DNA from: Rhizobiales bacterium UBA1912
GTDB lineage: Bacteria; Pseudomonadota; Alphaproteobacteria; Rhizobiales; Devosiaceae
Length of the DNA stretch: 64,000 nt
Direction: 5' to 3'
Assembly (NCBI GenBank): GCA_002337455.1
Contig: DDGC01000004.1
Span: 101,174-165,173 of the forward strand
Of the stretch, positions 8,061-16,730 are shown piece after piece (the stretch's first letter is position 1; each line of letters opens with the position of its first letter). The notes under the pieces were generated by a model that was given only the letters and a program-made list of their open reading frames with translations, searched no databases and was not told the origin of the DNA. The position numbers and the translations under genes are program-made.

Positions 8061-9065
8061 TCAATCCGCGCGATCACCCAGGACATCGCCGACATAGAGT
8101 TCGAGCGATAGCACCCTTAACGCTGCGAGCAGCGGCGTGGCCAGCGCCACACCGATCGGGCCGAAAATGACGCCCATGAACAACAGGAACGCGACCGTGA
8201 GCGCCGGCGGGAGGTGGACCACCCGGTCCTGCACCAGCGGCGAGAGCACGTTGGCGTCCATTTGCTGGATGAAGGTGTAGCCGGCCAGAGCGATAATCGC
8301 AGTGGATAGGTCCTGCCCGATCATGGCCAGCCCGATGGGTACGAAGGCCAGGATCGGCCCCATGAACGGGATGAAATTGAGAACCCCGGCGATAATGCCG
8401 AGCGAGAGGGCGAAGCTCACGCCAACGGCCAGCAAGAGTACGGTGGTTGCCACACCAACGATCAGCATGAGCGCCAGCTGTCCCACCAGCCAGCGCTGCA
8501 GTGTCTGGCCCGCCTGATCGAGGACCTCGCGCAGGCGCGGGCGGACTGAAATGGGCGCGAAAATGACCAGCCCGTCGCGATAGCGGGCCGGATCCGCTGC
8601 CAGAAATATGCCGATCAGCGACACGATCAGAATGTTCGAGATCATTCCGAACCCGGTGCCCAGCACAGCGCCCGCGCCGCCGAAAATCGTTTGCGGTTCG
8701 GGCAGGCGCTCCCAGATATCTTCGATATTGAAAGTGCGCAGGACCGGAATGCCCCAATCGTTGAGCTGATCTGCAACGACACGCCAGGCCTCGCCGAGGG
8801 CCCGACTGAGAGCATCAAGCTGATTGAGCACGGTGACACCGCCAACCACCAGCGCAAATCCGATGACGCCAATGGCCAAAACAATGGTCATCACCAGCGC
8901 CAGAACGCGCGGCACGGGCAGGATGCGCCTGAACATCTTGATGCCCGAGTCAAGAACGGCGGCAATAAGAACGCCGGCGAAAATCAGGAGCAACAGGTCG
9001 GAGAAAAAGACCAGCAGCCCGACTACGGAGAGGGCCGCAATGCCTATGAGTATGGTTCGCGCCAC
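8061..9065 (-). CDS. AI-2E family (PerM/YdiK/TqsA-type) membrane permease
   Basis: About 334 residues with the family's membrane pattern: two or three N-terminal hydrophobic helices (ILIGIAALSVVGLLVFF, LLLIFAGVLIAAVLDS, LALVMTIVLAIGVIGFAL), a soluble middle segment around residues 95-150, then a C-terminal set with GVLNFIPFMGPILAFVP, the conserved motif region, and FLLFMGVIFGPIGVALATPL. Family members export small molecules such as autoinducer-2 or act as Na+/H+ antiporters; the substrate here is unknown. The frame opens at 9098, but a GTG at 9065 has a strong GAGGGG eight bases upstream and is preferred. Convergent with gpmA, seven bases apart. Confidence 0.88.
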   Translation of the reverse strand: MARTILIGIAALSVVGLLVFFSDLLLLIFAGVLIAAVLDSGIKMFRRILPVPRVLALVMTIVLAIGVIGFALVVGGVTVLNQLDALSRALGEAWRVVADQLNDWGIPVLRTFNIEDIWERLPEPQTIFGGAGAVLGTGFGMISNILIVSLIGIFLAADPARYRDGLVIFAPISVRPRLREVLDQAGQTLQRWLVGQLALMLIVGVATTVLLLAVGVSFALSLGIIAGVLNFIPFMGPILAFVPIGLAMIGQDLSTAIIALAGYTFIQQMDANVLSPLVQDRVVHLPPALTVAFLLFMGVIFGPIGVALATPLLAALRVLSLELYVGDVLGDRAD

Positions 9066-9131
9066 CGAAATATCCCCTCGCCCGTTGCCACAGAGCAAGG
9101 CGCAGGGCCGAAGAAGGTTCCACTCCGGCCG

Positions 9132-10013
9132 TCAGGATGCGCCGACCAGCCCCGCTTCCCAGCCCAGAATGGCACGTTTGCGCACGATACCCCAGTGGTA
9201 ACCGGTCAGCGCGCCGGTCGACCCGACGATTCGATGGCAGGGGACGACAAAAGAGATCGGGTTGCGTCCCACCGCCCGGCCCACGGCACGCGCAGCGCTT
9301 GGTTTGCCTACCGCCCTTGCCACCTCGCCATAGGTCGCGGCGCGACCGGCCGGGACCTTTAGCAGCGTTTCCCAGACCTTGATTTCGAACTGGGAGCCGA
9401 TCATCACCAGTCGCACCGGCTGTTCGGGGTCCCATCGGCCGGAATCGAAGATACGGGAAGCGATGGGAGCAACCGCCCTGTCGTCGCGCTTGTACTCGGC
9501 ATTGGGCCAGCGATTGGCCAGGTCCTCAAAGGCATATTGATACTTGCCATCATCGGCAAAGGAAATCCCGGCCACGCCGTACTGGGTGACCATCAGGCAG
9601 ACCTTTCCGAACGGGGAGGGCGCATAGCCCCAGGTGACTTCCAACCCGGCGCCCTTGGCGCGATAGATGCCGGGAGGCACCGCGTCATAGGTCACGAACA
9701 GATCGTGCAGGCGGGATGGGCCCGAAAGGCCCAACTCATAGGTCGTATCGAGCACGCTCATATTGTCGCGCAGAAGTTTTCGCGCGTGGTCCAGGGCGAC
9801 CGCCTGGGCGAAGCTCTTGGGGGTGAGCCCGCACCAGCGGCGGAACATATCGACCAATTGCCGCTCATTCATCGAGAGCGCGTTGGCGAGCCCGGCGATA
9901 TCTGACGCTTCTGGCCCCGGCATCGACAGGTATTCGATGGCCCGCGCGATGGTGCGATAGGTCTGCTCGGTGGCCATATCTGGAAGCTGTGAAAGTGCTG
10001 TCATCTCGTTCAT
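9132..10013 (-). CDS. AraC-type HTH plus methylated-DNA-[protein]-cysteine S-methyltransferase (Ada-like, lacking the N-terminal zinc domain)
   Basis: 293 residues. The first ~110 residues form an AraC-type helix-turn-helix pair (LANALSMNERQLVDMFRRW, followed by DTTYELGLSGPSRLHDLF). The rest is an O6-alkylguanine-DNA alkyltransferase with the acceptor cysteine in VPCHRIVGSTGALTGYHWG and a preceding RAVGRAVGRNPISFVVPCHR helix-turn-helix. The methylphosphotriester-accepting N-terminal zinc domain of E. coli Ada is absent, so it repairs O6-methylguanine but probably senses damage differently. This two-domain form is widespread in proteobacteria. It stands alone, divergent from the methyltransferase-like gene at 10177. 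Confidence 0.92.
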   Translation of the reverse strand: MNEMTALSQLPDMATEQTYRTIARAIEYLSMPGPEASDIAGLANALSMNERQLVDMFRRWCGLTPKSFAQAVALDHARKLLRDNMSVLDTTYELGLSGPSRLHDLFVTYDAVPPGIYRAKGAGLEVTWGYAPSPFGKVCLMVTQYGVAGISFADDGKYQYAFEDLANRWPNAEYKRDDRAVAPIASRIFDSGRWDPEQPVRLVMIGSQFEIKVWETLLKVPAGRAATYGEVARAVGKPSAARAVGRAVGRNPISFVVPCHRIVGSTGALTGYHWGIVRKRAILGWEAGLVGAS

Positions 10014-10176
10014 GGGCTCACACTAGTGGCCGTTGAGAATTGTCGCGACCCGATTTTGACGCCAAGTGCCCTTCCGCATCAACGACCGCACGAACGTACC
10101 ACTATCAACATTGCGATGATCCGGTAAGAATGGAACAGGTGCGATTAGACGCCGAACCACACTGTGGGGACAAGAC

Positions 10177-10797
10177 ATGACGGCCAGGACGTCGGCGCTG
10201 TGGGAAAAACAGGATCAACACAAGGGTGATCGCTGGCGCCTTTTTCAGGCCGTCGGCGAAGCAGTGCCCGCCGGCAGGGTTCTTTACGCGGGCAGCTTTG
10301 TGGATGTCGCCCCCTCGTTCGTCTACGACGACGTGACCTATGCAGATATGGACAAGCGCGCAGCTGCTTTTTTTGCCGATACCGAAGGTGTGCAACAGAT
10401 CATAGCTGAGCACGGCGGCAATGCGGACGCGCGGTTTGCGTTCGTTCATGGGGACTACAGATTGCTCGATCTGGAGGCCGGCAGTTTCGATCTGTTGATC
10501 TCGCTGTATGCGGGGTTCATCTCGGAAGCCTGCGGTCATCTGCTGCGCGTCGGAGGCACGCTGTTGGTGAACGCCAGCCATGGCGACGCCGCTCTTGCGG
10601 CCCTTGATCCACGACTTGCGCTGGCAGCCGTGATCCAATTAAACGATGGCCGCTACACCGTGAGCAACCGGGACCTCGATCGCTTTATGGTTCCCAAGAC
10701 CACCCAGTCGATTACAGTAGACAGCGTCAAAGCTTCAGGGCGCGGCATCGCCTATACCAAGACCCCGTTCGCCTATCTGTTTGAGAGGGTTGGCTGA
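10177..10797 (+). CDS. Probable SAM-dependent methyltransferase-like protein
   Basis: 206 residues with a Rossmann-like pattern: GRVLYAGSFVDVAPSF (motif I region, near residue 33), FVHGDYRLLDLEAGSFDLLISLYAGF (motifs III/IV, near 90-115) and HLLRVGGTLLVNASHGD (motif V). The glycine-rich SAM loop is degenerate (YAGSFVDV rather than DxGxGxG), so activity is uncertain. I do not recognise a named family. It is divergent from the Ogt gene and convergent with the DUF2244 gene, so context gives no clear role. Confidence 0.65.
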   Translation: MTARTSALWEKQDQHKGDRWRLFQAVGEAVPAGRVLYAGSFVDVAPSFVYDDVTYADMDKRAAAFFADTEGVQQIIAEHGGNADARFAFVHGDYRLLDLEAGSFDLLISLYAGFISEACGHLLRVGGTLLVNASHGDAALAALDPRLALAAVIQLNDGRYTVSNRDLDRFMVPKTTQSITVDSVKASGRGIAYTKTPFAYLFERVG

Positions 10798-10813
10798 ATT
10801 TGTTGCGGCCGCT

Positions 10814-11281
10814 TTAGCGCTTGGCCCGGCTCAGGGCGTGGCCGAAAGCGTCGGCAAAGCTGGCCTTGTCGTCAGGGGTCAGGAACCGCCCGATTTCGAC
10901 GTCACCCTCGCGCGTCACAATCTTGAGCGCGGTTACCCGGTCCTCGTTGTCCCTGATAACCGAGAAGCGGATGAAGAAGGGATTGAACGACAGCGCGGTT
11001 TCCCGGCCCTTCTTTGTGACATGGCGGATGTCGAGGGCATCGGGCCAGAGTGTGATTTCCTCAAACATCTCCTTGTCGCGAAGCGAGGCAGTGAGCGCCC
11101 AATAGAGCAAAAGCACGTCGAGACCCAACAGGCCGACGACGGGCCAGGCGCCCATGGCGAAAAAGGCGATGCCGGGGATGGAAGCCATGACGCAGGTGAA
11201 GGCAATCACCCAACGGATCCCCTGCGGGGAAAGCGAGCGGTGCGGGGTCAGCAATGCGGCAAAGAGCGGGCTTTGGGTCAT
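10814..11281 (-). CDS. DUF2244 family membrane protein
   Basis: 155 residues. Two closely spaced hydrophobic helices near residues 24-62 (WVIAFTCVMASIPGIAFFAM and PVVGLLGLDVLLLYWAL) followed by a soluble beta-rich C-terminus with FNPFFIRFSVIRDNEDRVTALKIVTREGDVEIGRFL. This layout and the PHRSLSPQG start match DUF2244, a family of unknown function found next to nth in many alphaproteobacteria; here it is divergent from nth with 78 bases between the two starts. Confidence 0.85.
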   Translation of the reverse strand: MTQSPLFAALLTPHRSLSPQGIRWVIAFTCVMASIPGIAFFAMGAWPVVGLLGLDVLLLYWALTASLRDKEMFEEITLWPDALDIRHVTKKGRETALSFNPFFIRFSVIRDNEDRVTALKIVTREGDVEIGRFLTPDDKASFADAFGHALSRAKR

Positions 11282-11359
11282 CTTGGCTTGCCTTTTGGCC
11301 TTGGCGCCATTCTAAGGGGATTGTCCGCCCGAAAATCAAATCAAATATCGCCGCACCCC

Positions 11360-12007
11360 ATGCCCAAACCGCTGACCCGGGCCGAGATCGAAAAGATCTT
11401 CGAAGCCTTCTCAAAGCACGATCCCGAGCCCAAGGGCGAGCTCGATTATGTCAACATCTTCACGCTGCTTGTCGCCGTGGTGCTGAGCGCACAGGCCACC
11501 GATGTGGGGGTCAACAAGGCGACGAAAAAGCTCTTTGAAATCGCCGACACGCCCAAAAAGATGGTGGCCCTGGGCGAGGATGTGATCCGTGAGCACATAA
11601 AGACCATCGGGCTTTACCGTAACAAGGCCAAAAACGTCTTCCTTTTAAGCCAGATGCTGATCGAAAAGCACAACAGCGCGGTGCCCGACACCCGCGAGGC
11701 GCTCGAAGCGCTGCCGGGGGTCGGGCGCAAGACAGCCAATGTTGTGCTCAATATCGGGTTCGGCCAGCCGACCATCGCCGTGGACACGCATCTGTTCAGA
11801 GTGGGCAACCGCACCACCATCGCGCCGGGCAAGACGCCGCTGGCGGTTGAACTTGCGCTGCTCAAACGGGTACCCAAGCATTATCTGTTGCACGCCCATC
11901 ATTGGCTGATTCTGCACGGGCGCTATGTGTGCAAGGCGCGCAAGCCCGAATGCTATCGCTGCATCATTGCCGAATGGTGCCGCTACCCGGCCAAGACAAC
12001 CGTCTAA
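11360..12007 (+). CDS. nth: Endonuclease III
   Basis: 215 residues. DNA glycosylase/AP lyase that removes oxidised pyrimidines. The helix-hairpin-helix LPGVGRKTANVVL contains the catalytic lysine (near 121), the catalytic aspartate is in IAVDTHLFRV (near 139), and the 4Fe-4S cluster ligands appear as C-x6-C-x2-C-x5-C in the C-terminal CKARKPECYRCIIAEWC. The frame is open from 10781, but the family N-terminus begins at MPKPLTRAEIEKIF (11360), just downstream of the divergent DUF2244 start. Confidence 0.96.
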   Translation: MPKPLTRAEIEKIFEAFSKHDPEPKGELDYVNIFTLLVAVVLSAQATDVGVNKATKKLFEIADTPKKMVALGEDVIREHIKTIGLYRNKAKNVFLLSQMLIEKHNSAVPDTREALEALPGVGRKTANVVLNIGFGQPTIAVDTHLFRVGNRTTIAPGKTPLAVELALLKRVPKHYLLHAHHWLILHGRYVCKARKPECYRCIIAEWCRYPAKTTV

Positions 12008-12079
12008 AGTGCGGTTGCGCCGTCTGCGCCTATGGCTTAAGCGAAGGGCAGTATCCATGACAATTTATGCGGAGCGCCG

Positions 12080-13081
12080 ATGACCACGCGGTTCGACGTC
12101 CTGACCATCGGCAACGCCATCGTCGATGTGATCGCCCCCATCGATGACAAGTTCCTCGTCGATGAAGGTCTGCGCAAATCGATCATGCATCTTGTCGATG
12201 CCGATCGGTCAGCGGACCTGTACGCCAAGATGCCCAAGGCAAAGTCGATCATTCCCGGCGGCAGTTCGGCCAATACGGCAGCCGGTGTCGCCGCACTCGG
12301 CGGGCGCGCTGCGTTCGTGGGCAAGGTGGCCGAAGACGAGCTGGGCCTCATTTTCCGGGACGATTTCGATACCAAGGGTATCCATTACGAAACCGCCTAT
12401 CTGCGTGACGACGTGGCCACCGCCCGCTCGATGATCCTCGTGACATCCGATGGCGAGCGCACCATGAACACCTATCTGGGCGCCTCCCAGCACCTGACCG
12501 AAGACGATATCGTCGAGGAAACCATCGGCGCTTCTTCCATCACCTATATGGAAGGCTATCTCTGGGACCCCCCGCAGGCCAAGAAGGCCTTCATCAAGGC
12601 TGCCCATTACGCCCACAAGAACGAGCGCGCCGCAGCGATCACGCTTTCGGACCCGTTCTGCGTCAACCGCTTCCGCAACGAGTTTCTCGACCTCGTCAAA
12701 TCGAAAACCATGGATTACGTCTTTGCCAATATCGAAGAGGTCAAGGCGCTCTATGACACCGACGATCTCAACGTCGCTGTGCGTCAGCTGGCCGAAGATG
12801 CGGAAATCGCAGCCGTCACCATGGGCGCGCGCGGGGCGATGGCCATCAAAAATGGCGAGATCGTTTCGGTCCCGGCCTTTCCGGTCAACGATGTCATCGA
12901 CGTAACCGGCGCCGGCGATCTGTTCGCCTCGGGGTTCCTGCTGGCCACGGCGCGCGGGCAATCGATGGAAGAAGCGCTCAAACTGGGCTGCCTCGCCGCT
13001 TCGGAAGTGATTTCGCACTATGGCGCGCGCCCGGTGGCCGATCTCAAGGAGCTGGCCCGCGGCGAAGGGATTGCGGTCTAA
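12080..13081 (+). CDS. PfkB-family sugar/nucleoside kinase, adenosine-kinase-like
   Basis: 333 residues. Ribokinase-fold kinase: N-terminal FDVLTIGNAIVDVIAP, the substrate-binding PGGSSANTAAGVAALGG near residue 58, and the C-terminal PfkB signature DVTGAGDLFASGFL around 273-286 with the catalytic aspartate in GAGD. The closest style is the alphaproteobacterial adenosine-kinase group (YMEGYLWDPPQAK, SDPFCVNRFR), but substrate cannot be settled from sequence. It lies 72 bases downstream of nth in the same direction and is convergent with coaA. Confidence 0.88.
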   Translation: MTTRFDVLTIGNAIVDVIAPIDDKFLVDEGLRKSIMHLVDADRSADLYAKMPKAKSIIPGGSSANTAAGVAALGGRAAFVGKVAEDELGLIFRDDFDTKGIHYETAYLRDDVATARSMILVTSDGERTMNTYLGASQHLTEDDIVEETIGASSITYMEGYLWDPPQAKKAFIKAAHYAHKNERAAAITLSDPFCVNRFRNEFLDLVKSKTMDYVFANIEEVKALYDTDDLNVAVRQLAEDAEIAAVTMGARGAMAIKNGEIVSVPAFPVNDVIDVTGAGDLFASGFLLATARGQSMEEALKLGCLAASEVISHYGARPVADLKELARGEGIAV

Positions 13082-13138
13082 TCCAGGTCTGTCGCGTCCG
13101 AACCGGTTAAGCGGCATCCACTTAACCTCGACACGCAC

Positions 13139-14083
13139 CTAGACCTTCCTGAGTGCCACTTCATGAATTGAGTGGTCGGCGCCCTTGTTCAAAATCAGAT
13201 CTGCCCGCCCACGGGTGGGCAGAATGTTTTCGCGCAGATTCAAAAGATTGATCGACTGCCAGATGGACTTGGCGGTCGAAATCGCCGTCAGCTCGGAGAG
13301 CTCGGCAAAGCGCTTGAAAAAGCTCTGCGGATCGCGGAACGCTGTTTGCCGCAATTTCATGAACCGCTCGACATACCAGGCCTCGAGCAAATCCTCGTCG
13401 GCATCGATATAGATCGAAAAATCGATGAAATCGGAGGCAAAGGCGATCGGCTTTCCAGTCCTTGGCAATTCGCCGGGCTGAAGAATGTTGAGTCCTTCGA
13501 CGATCAGGATATCGGGACTTTCGACGGTCGTGCGCTCATTGGGCACAATGTCATAGACCAGATGGGAATAGGTCGGTGCGCTGACCTTTGGCTTGCCTGA
13601 TTTGATGGCAGCGAGAAATTCGACGAAGGCAGACCGGTCATAGCTTTCGGGAAAACCCTTGCGCTGCATCAGCCCGCGTTCTTCGAGCACCCTGTTGGGG
13701 TAGAGAAATCCATCGGTGGTGATGAGGTCGACCTTGGGCGAGCTCGGCCAGCGCCGCAGCAGGGCGCGCAGGATGCGGGCGGTCGTCGATTTTCCGACCG
13801 CCACTGAGCCGGCAACGCCGATGATGAACGGCACCTTGGCGCCGTTGTGGCCCAGAAAGCGGGTCGAGGCGTGGTGGATGCCCTGAATGGCTTCGACATA
13901 AAACGAGAGCAGCCGCGTCAATGGCAGATAGACGATTTCGGCTTCGGCGAGCGAGATCGGATCGTTGAGCGCCCGAAGGTGCTCGATGTCCTCGCCGTTG
14001 AGCGTCATGGGCTCGTCGGCGCGCAGCCGTGCCCATTCGTCGATCGTGAAGTTCAGATAGGGCGTATAGGCGATCTTGGGCAT
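13139..14083 (-). CDS. coaA: Pantothenate kinase type I
   Basis: 314 residues. Phosphorylates pantothenate, the first step of CoA synthesis. Walker A GVAGSVAVGKSTTARIL at about residues 89-105, then LITTDGFLYPN, the FPESYDRSAF segment, and the VIVEGLNIL-type motif (DILIVEGLNILQ). The final DLILNKGADHSIHEVALRKV is canonical. It follows hisE by two bases and so is the last gene of the minus-strand histidine operon, a conserved arrangement in Rhizobiales. coaE for the same pathway is at 26.5-27.1 kb. Confidence 0.96.
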   Translation of the reverse strand: MPKIAYTPYLNFTIDEWARLRADEPMTLNGEDIEHLRALNDPISLAEAEIVYLPLTRLLSFYVEAIQGIHHASTRFLGHNGAKVPFIIGVAGSVAVGKSTTARILRALLRRWPSSPKVDLITTDGFLYPNRVLEERGLMQRKGFPESYDRSAFVEFLAAIKSGKPKVSAPTYSHLVYDIVPNERTTVESPDILIVEGLNILQPGELPRTGKPIAFASDFIDFSIYIDADEDLLEAWYVERFMKLRQTAFRDPQSFFKRFAELSELTAISTAKSIWQSINLLNLRENILPTRGRADLILNKGADHSIHEVALRKV

Positions 14084-14085
14084 GC

Positions 14086-14406
14086 TCAGTCCCTGGTCCG
14101 GGCGGCCTTTTCGGCCAGACCCGTTTGCGCCGTGCGGCGGTCGAGTTCGCCCGTCACTTCAGAGAGCGCAACGCCCTCCGAGCGCAGCAGAACCAGCAGG
14201 TGATAAATAAGGTCGGCGCTTTCCTTGACCAGTTCCTCGCGATCGCCGCTCATTGCCGCAATCACGGTTTCAACGGCCTCCTCGCCAAGCTTCTGGGCGC
14301 ATTTGGGCGTGCCCTTGGCAATGAGTTTGGCCGTATAGGACTCCTCGGGCGAAGCCTTGGCCCGCTCGGCCAGACGCGCGTCGAGCGCTTCGATACTCAA
14401 TGTCAT
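14086..14406 (-). CDS. hisE: Phosphoribosyl-ATP pyrophosphatase
   Basis: 106 residues. Hydrolyses PR-ATP to PR-AMP, the second step of histidine synthesis. The all-alpha MazG-like core shows ESYTAKLIAKGTPKCAQKLGEEAVETVIAAMSGDREELVKESADLIYHLLVLL, with the metal-binding glutamates/aspartate in GEEAVE and ESADLIYH. hisI is not fused. It lies 71 bases downstream of hisF and two bases before coaA. Confidence 0.96.
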   Translation of the reverse strand: MTLSIEALDARLAERAKASPEESYTAKLIAKGTPKCAQKLGEEAVETVIAAMSGDREELVKESADLIYHLLVLLRSEGVALSEVTGELDRRTAQTGLAEKAARTRD

Positions 14407-14477
14407 GGATTGTGCCTCCGTCTCCCCGCCATCGGTCTAACCCTTGCCCGGGGCGGGGTGCAAGCGGTCAATAGGGC

Positions 14478-15242
14478 TCAATCGAGCCGCATGGGGATGC
14501 CGGCCGCCGCCATATGCGCCTTGGCCTCGCCAATTGTGAACGTGCCGAAATGAAAGATCGAAGCGGCCAGCACGGCGGTCGCATGACCCTTTTTGACGCC
14601 ATCGACAAGATGATCGAGCGTGCCCACGCCGCCCGAAGCGATGACCGGCACCGCCACCGCATCGGCGATGGCGCGGGTCAGTTCGAGATCGAATCCGGAC
14701 TTGGTGCCGTCGCGGTCCATGGAGGTGACCAGCAACTCACCGGCACCGCGCTCGACAGCGCCAATGGCAAATTCAACAGCATTGAGCCCGGTCGGCTTGC
14801 GCCCGCCGTGGGTGAAGATTTCCCAGGACCCCGATTCGCCGCGCTTGGCATCGACCGAAACCACGATGCACTGATTGCCGAATTTATCCGCCGCCCGCGC
14901 CACGAAATCGGGATCGTTGACCGCAGCGGAATTGATCGAGACCTTGTCGGCGCCCGAGAGGAGCAGCTTTCGGATATCGTCGTTGGACCGCACGCCGCCG
15001 CCGACGGTCACCGGCATGAAGCAGTGTTCTGCCGTGCGCGCCACGACGTCGAAAATCGTGTCGCGGCCTTCGTGTGACGCAGCAATATCGAGGAAGCAGA
15101 GTTCGTCGGCTCCCGCTGCATCGTAAGCAATTGCCGCTTCGACGGGATCACCCGCGTCGACAAGATCGACGAAGTTGACGCCTTTGACGACGCGACCGTC
15201 CTTTACATCGAGGCAGGGAATGATGCGGGCCTTCAGGGTCAT
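14478..15242 (-). CDS. hisF: Imidazole glycerol phosphate synthase cyclase subunit
   Basis: 254 residues, (beta/alpha)8 barrel. Uses ammonia from HisH to form imidazole glycerol phosphate and AICAR. The catalytic aspartates are in IIPCLDVKDGRVVKG (residue 11) and VSVDAKRG (near 130); phosphate loops VGGGVRS and IASGGVG are intact. The ATG overlaps the TGA of a 37-codon open frame that itself repeats the first 17 hisF codons. Otherwise a complete gene. Confidence 0.97.
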   Translation of the reverse strand: MTLKARIIPCLDVKDGRVVKGVNFVDLVDAGDPVEAAIAYDAAGADELCFLDIAASHEGRDTIFDVVARTAEHCFMPVTVGGGVRSNDDIRKLLLSGADKVSINSAAVNDPDFVARAADKFGNQCIVVSVDAKRGESGSWEIFTHGGRKPTGLNAVEFAIGAVERGAGELLVTSMDRDGTKSGFDLELTRAIADAVAVPVIASGGVGTLDHLVDGVKKGHATAVLAASIFHFGTFTIGEAKAHMAAAGIPMRLD

Positions 15243-15352
15243 CGGACGCCCGCCCTCTTTTTTTTGTTTGCTGTCCTCGCGGCTGCGCCGCTGCGGGCAA
15301 GCCGGCCGTCCTTCACATCAAGGCAGGGGATAATTCTGGCTTTCAGCGTCAT
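15239..15352 (-). pseudogene. Remnant copy of the hisF start, now a 37-codon open frame between hisA and hisF
   Basis: Reading on the minus strand from the ATG at 15352, the first 17 codons encode MTLKARIIPCLDVKDGR, identical to the first 17 residues of HisF, then diverge into an arginine/alanine/lysine-rich tail and stop at a TGA that overlaps the hisF ATG. The ATG itself overlaps the hisA TGA. Over the 51 shared bases there are ten differences, all synonymous. It may be the resident hisF fragment left after a replacement or a decayed tandem copy; whether the short peptide is made or acts as a translational coupler is unknown. Confidence 0.75.
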
Positions 15353-16083
15353 GCCGCTTCGCCCTTCAACATCGCCAGTGCTTCACGTGAATCAATGCGC
15401 CCGTCATAGAGCGCCCGGCCGGAAATCGCCCCTTGCAGGATTTGCGCGTCCGGCTCGGTCATGCGGCGGATGTCCTCGATACCGGCCAGGCCGCCCGAGG
15501 CGATGACGGGTATGGATGTGGCGTTGGCCAGTTCCAGCGTCGAGGGCCAGTTTATGCCCTTCAGAACCCCGTCGCGGTCGATATCGGTATAAATGATCGC
15601 GGCGACGCCCGCGCCCTCGAAGCGCTGGGCCAGATCGATGGCGGAAAGCTCGGACGTTTCAGCCCAACCTTCAACGGCCACCTTGCCGCCGCGCGCATCG
15701 ATGCCGACTGCCACTTGTTCAGGAAACGCCTTGCAAGCGGCCTTCACCAGTTCGGGATCGCGCACGGCAACGGTGCCAAGAATCACCCGGGCCAACCCCT
15801 TGTCGAGCCAGCTTTCGATATGGGCCAGCGTGCGGATGCCGCCGCCCAGTTGCACCGGGAAATCGACTGCCTTGAGGATCGCCTCCACCGCCGCGCCATT
15901 GACGCTCTCGCCGGCAAAAGCGCCGTTGAGATCAACCACGTGGAGATACTCAAATCCCTGATCCTCGAACGCCTTGGCCTGTGCAGCCGGGTCGTCGTTG
16001 AACACAGTCGCCTGTTCCATGTCGCCCAGCTTGAGCCGCACGCACTGGCCGTCCTTGAGATCGATGGCTGGAAAGAGAATCAT
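15349..16083 (-). CDS. hisA: Phosphoribosylformimino-AICAR ribotide isomerase
   Basis: About 244 residues from the ATG at 16083 (an in-frame ATG three codons earlier, at 16092, is also possible). TIM barrel isomerase of histidine synthesis: catalytic aspartates in FPAIDLKDGQCVRL and YTDIDRDGVLKG, phosphate loops QLGGGIRT and IASGGLAG. The start at 16083 is preferred because it overlaps the hisH stop as ATGA, matching the coupling seen through the operon. A parS-like palindrome (15379-15394) lies inside the 3' end of the coding sequence. Confidence 0.95.
   Translation of the reverse strand: MILFPAIDLKDGQCVRLKLGDMEQATVFNDDPAAQAKAFEDQGFEYLHVVDLNGAFAGESVNGAAVEAILKAVDFPVQLGGGIRTLAHIESWLDKGLARVILGTVAVRDPELVKAACKAFPEQVAVGIDARGGKVAVEGWAETSELSAIDLAQRFEGAGVAAIIYTDIDRDGVLKGINWPSTLELANATSIPVIASGGLAGIEDIRRMTEPDAQILQGAISGRALYDGRIDSREALAMLKGEAA
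15379..15394. promoter_or_regulatory. parS-like site inside hisA
   Basis: TGCTTCACGTGAATCA matches TGTTTCACGTGAAACA at 14 of 16 positions. It lies within the hisA coding sequence, about 18 kb from the main cluster at 33.3-37.7 kb. Confidence 0.35.
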
Positions 16084-16730
16084 GGGCGCCATTTCAGAAA
16101 ATTTGCGATCAGGGCCAGGCCAAGGGACTGGCTCTTTTCGGGGTGGAACTGGGTGCCGAAAATATTGTCGCGCCCGACGATCGCCGTGATCGGGCCGCCG
16201 TACTCGGCGGTAGCAATCACCTCATCGGGGCTTTCGACCTGCATATGATAGGAATGGACGAAATAGGCGTGCAGGCCATTTTCGCCTGTCGCGATGCCGT
16301 CGAGCAGCGCGTGGGGATGGGTAACGCTCAGCGTATTCCAGCCCATATGCGGCACCTTGAGGTCCGGGTCCGATGGCTCGATTTTTTCGATGGCCCCGGC
16401 GATCCAGCCCAGGCCCTTGGTCTCGATCTTTTCGCGCCCGACGCTGGCCAGTAACTGCATGCCGACGCAGACGCCCAGAAAGGGTGTCGTGCCCGCTATC
16501 ACCTTTTCGGTCAGCACGTCATGCATACCGGGCACTGCATCAAGGCCCGCCATGCAATCGGCAAAGGCGCCGACGCCGGGCAGCACGATCCTGTCGGCCC
16601 TGCGGACCAGATCGGCATCGGAGGTGACGATCACGTCCGTTCCGGTCCCCTCAGCGGCGCGGGCAAATGCCTTTTGCGCCGATTTGAGGTTACCGGCGCC
16701 ATAGTCGATGATGGCGATTGTCTGGCTCAT
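16080..16730 (-). CDS. hisH: Imidazole glycerol phosphate synthase glutaminase subunit
   Basis: 216 residues. Class I glutamine amidotransferase that feeds ammonia to HisF. The N-terminus TIAIIDYGAGNLKSAQKAF, the nucleophile cysteine in FLGVCVGMQLLA (near residue 88) and the catalytic His/Glu in GTQFHPEKSQ are all present. The start at 16730 overlaps the stop of the DUF2628 gene (ATGA), and its own stop overlaps hisA (ATGA), implying translational coupling. Confidence 0.97.
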   Translation of the reverse strand: MSQTIAIIDYGAGNLKSAQKAFARAAEGTGTDVIVTSDADLVRRADRIVLPGVGAFADCMAGLDAVPGMHDVLTEKVIAGTTPFLGVCVGMQLLASVGREKIETKGLGWIAGAIEKIEPSDPDLKVPHMGWNTLSVTHPHALLDGIATGENGLHAYFVHSYHMQVESPDEVIATAEYGGPITAIVGRDNIFGTQFHPEKSQSLGLALIANFLKWRP

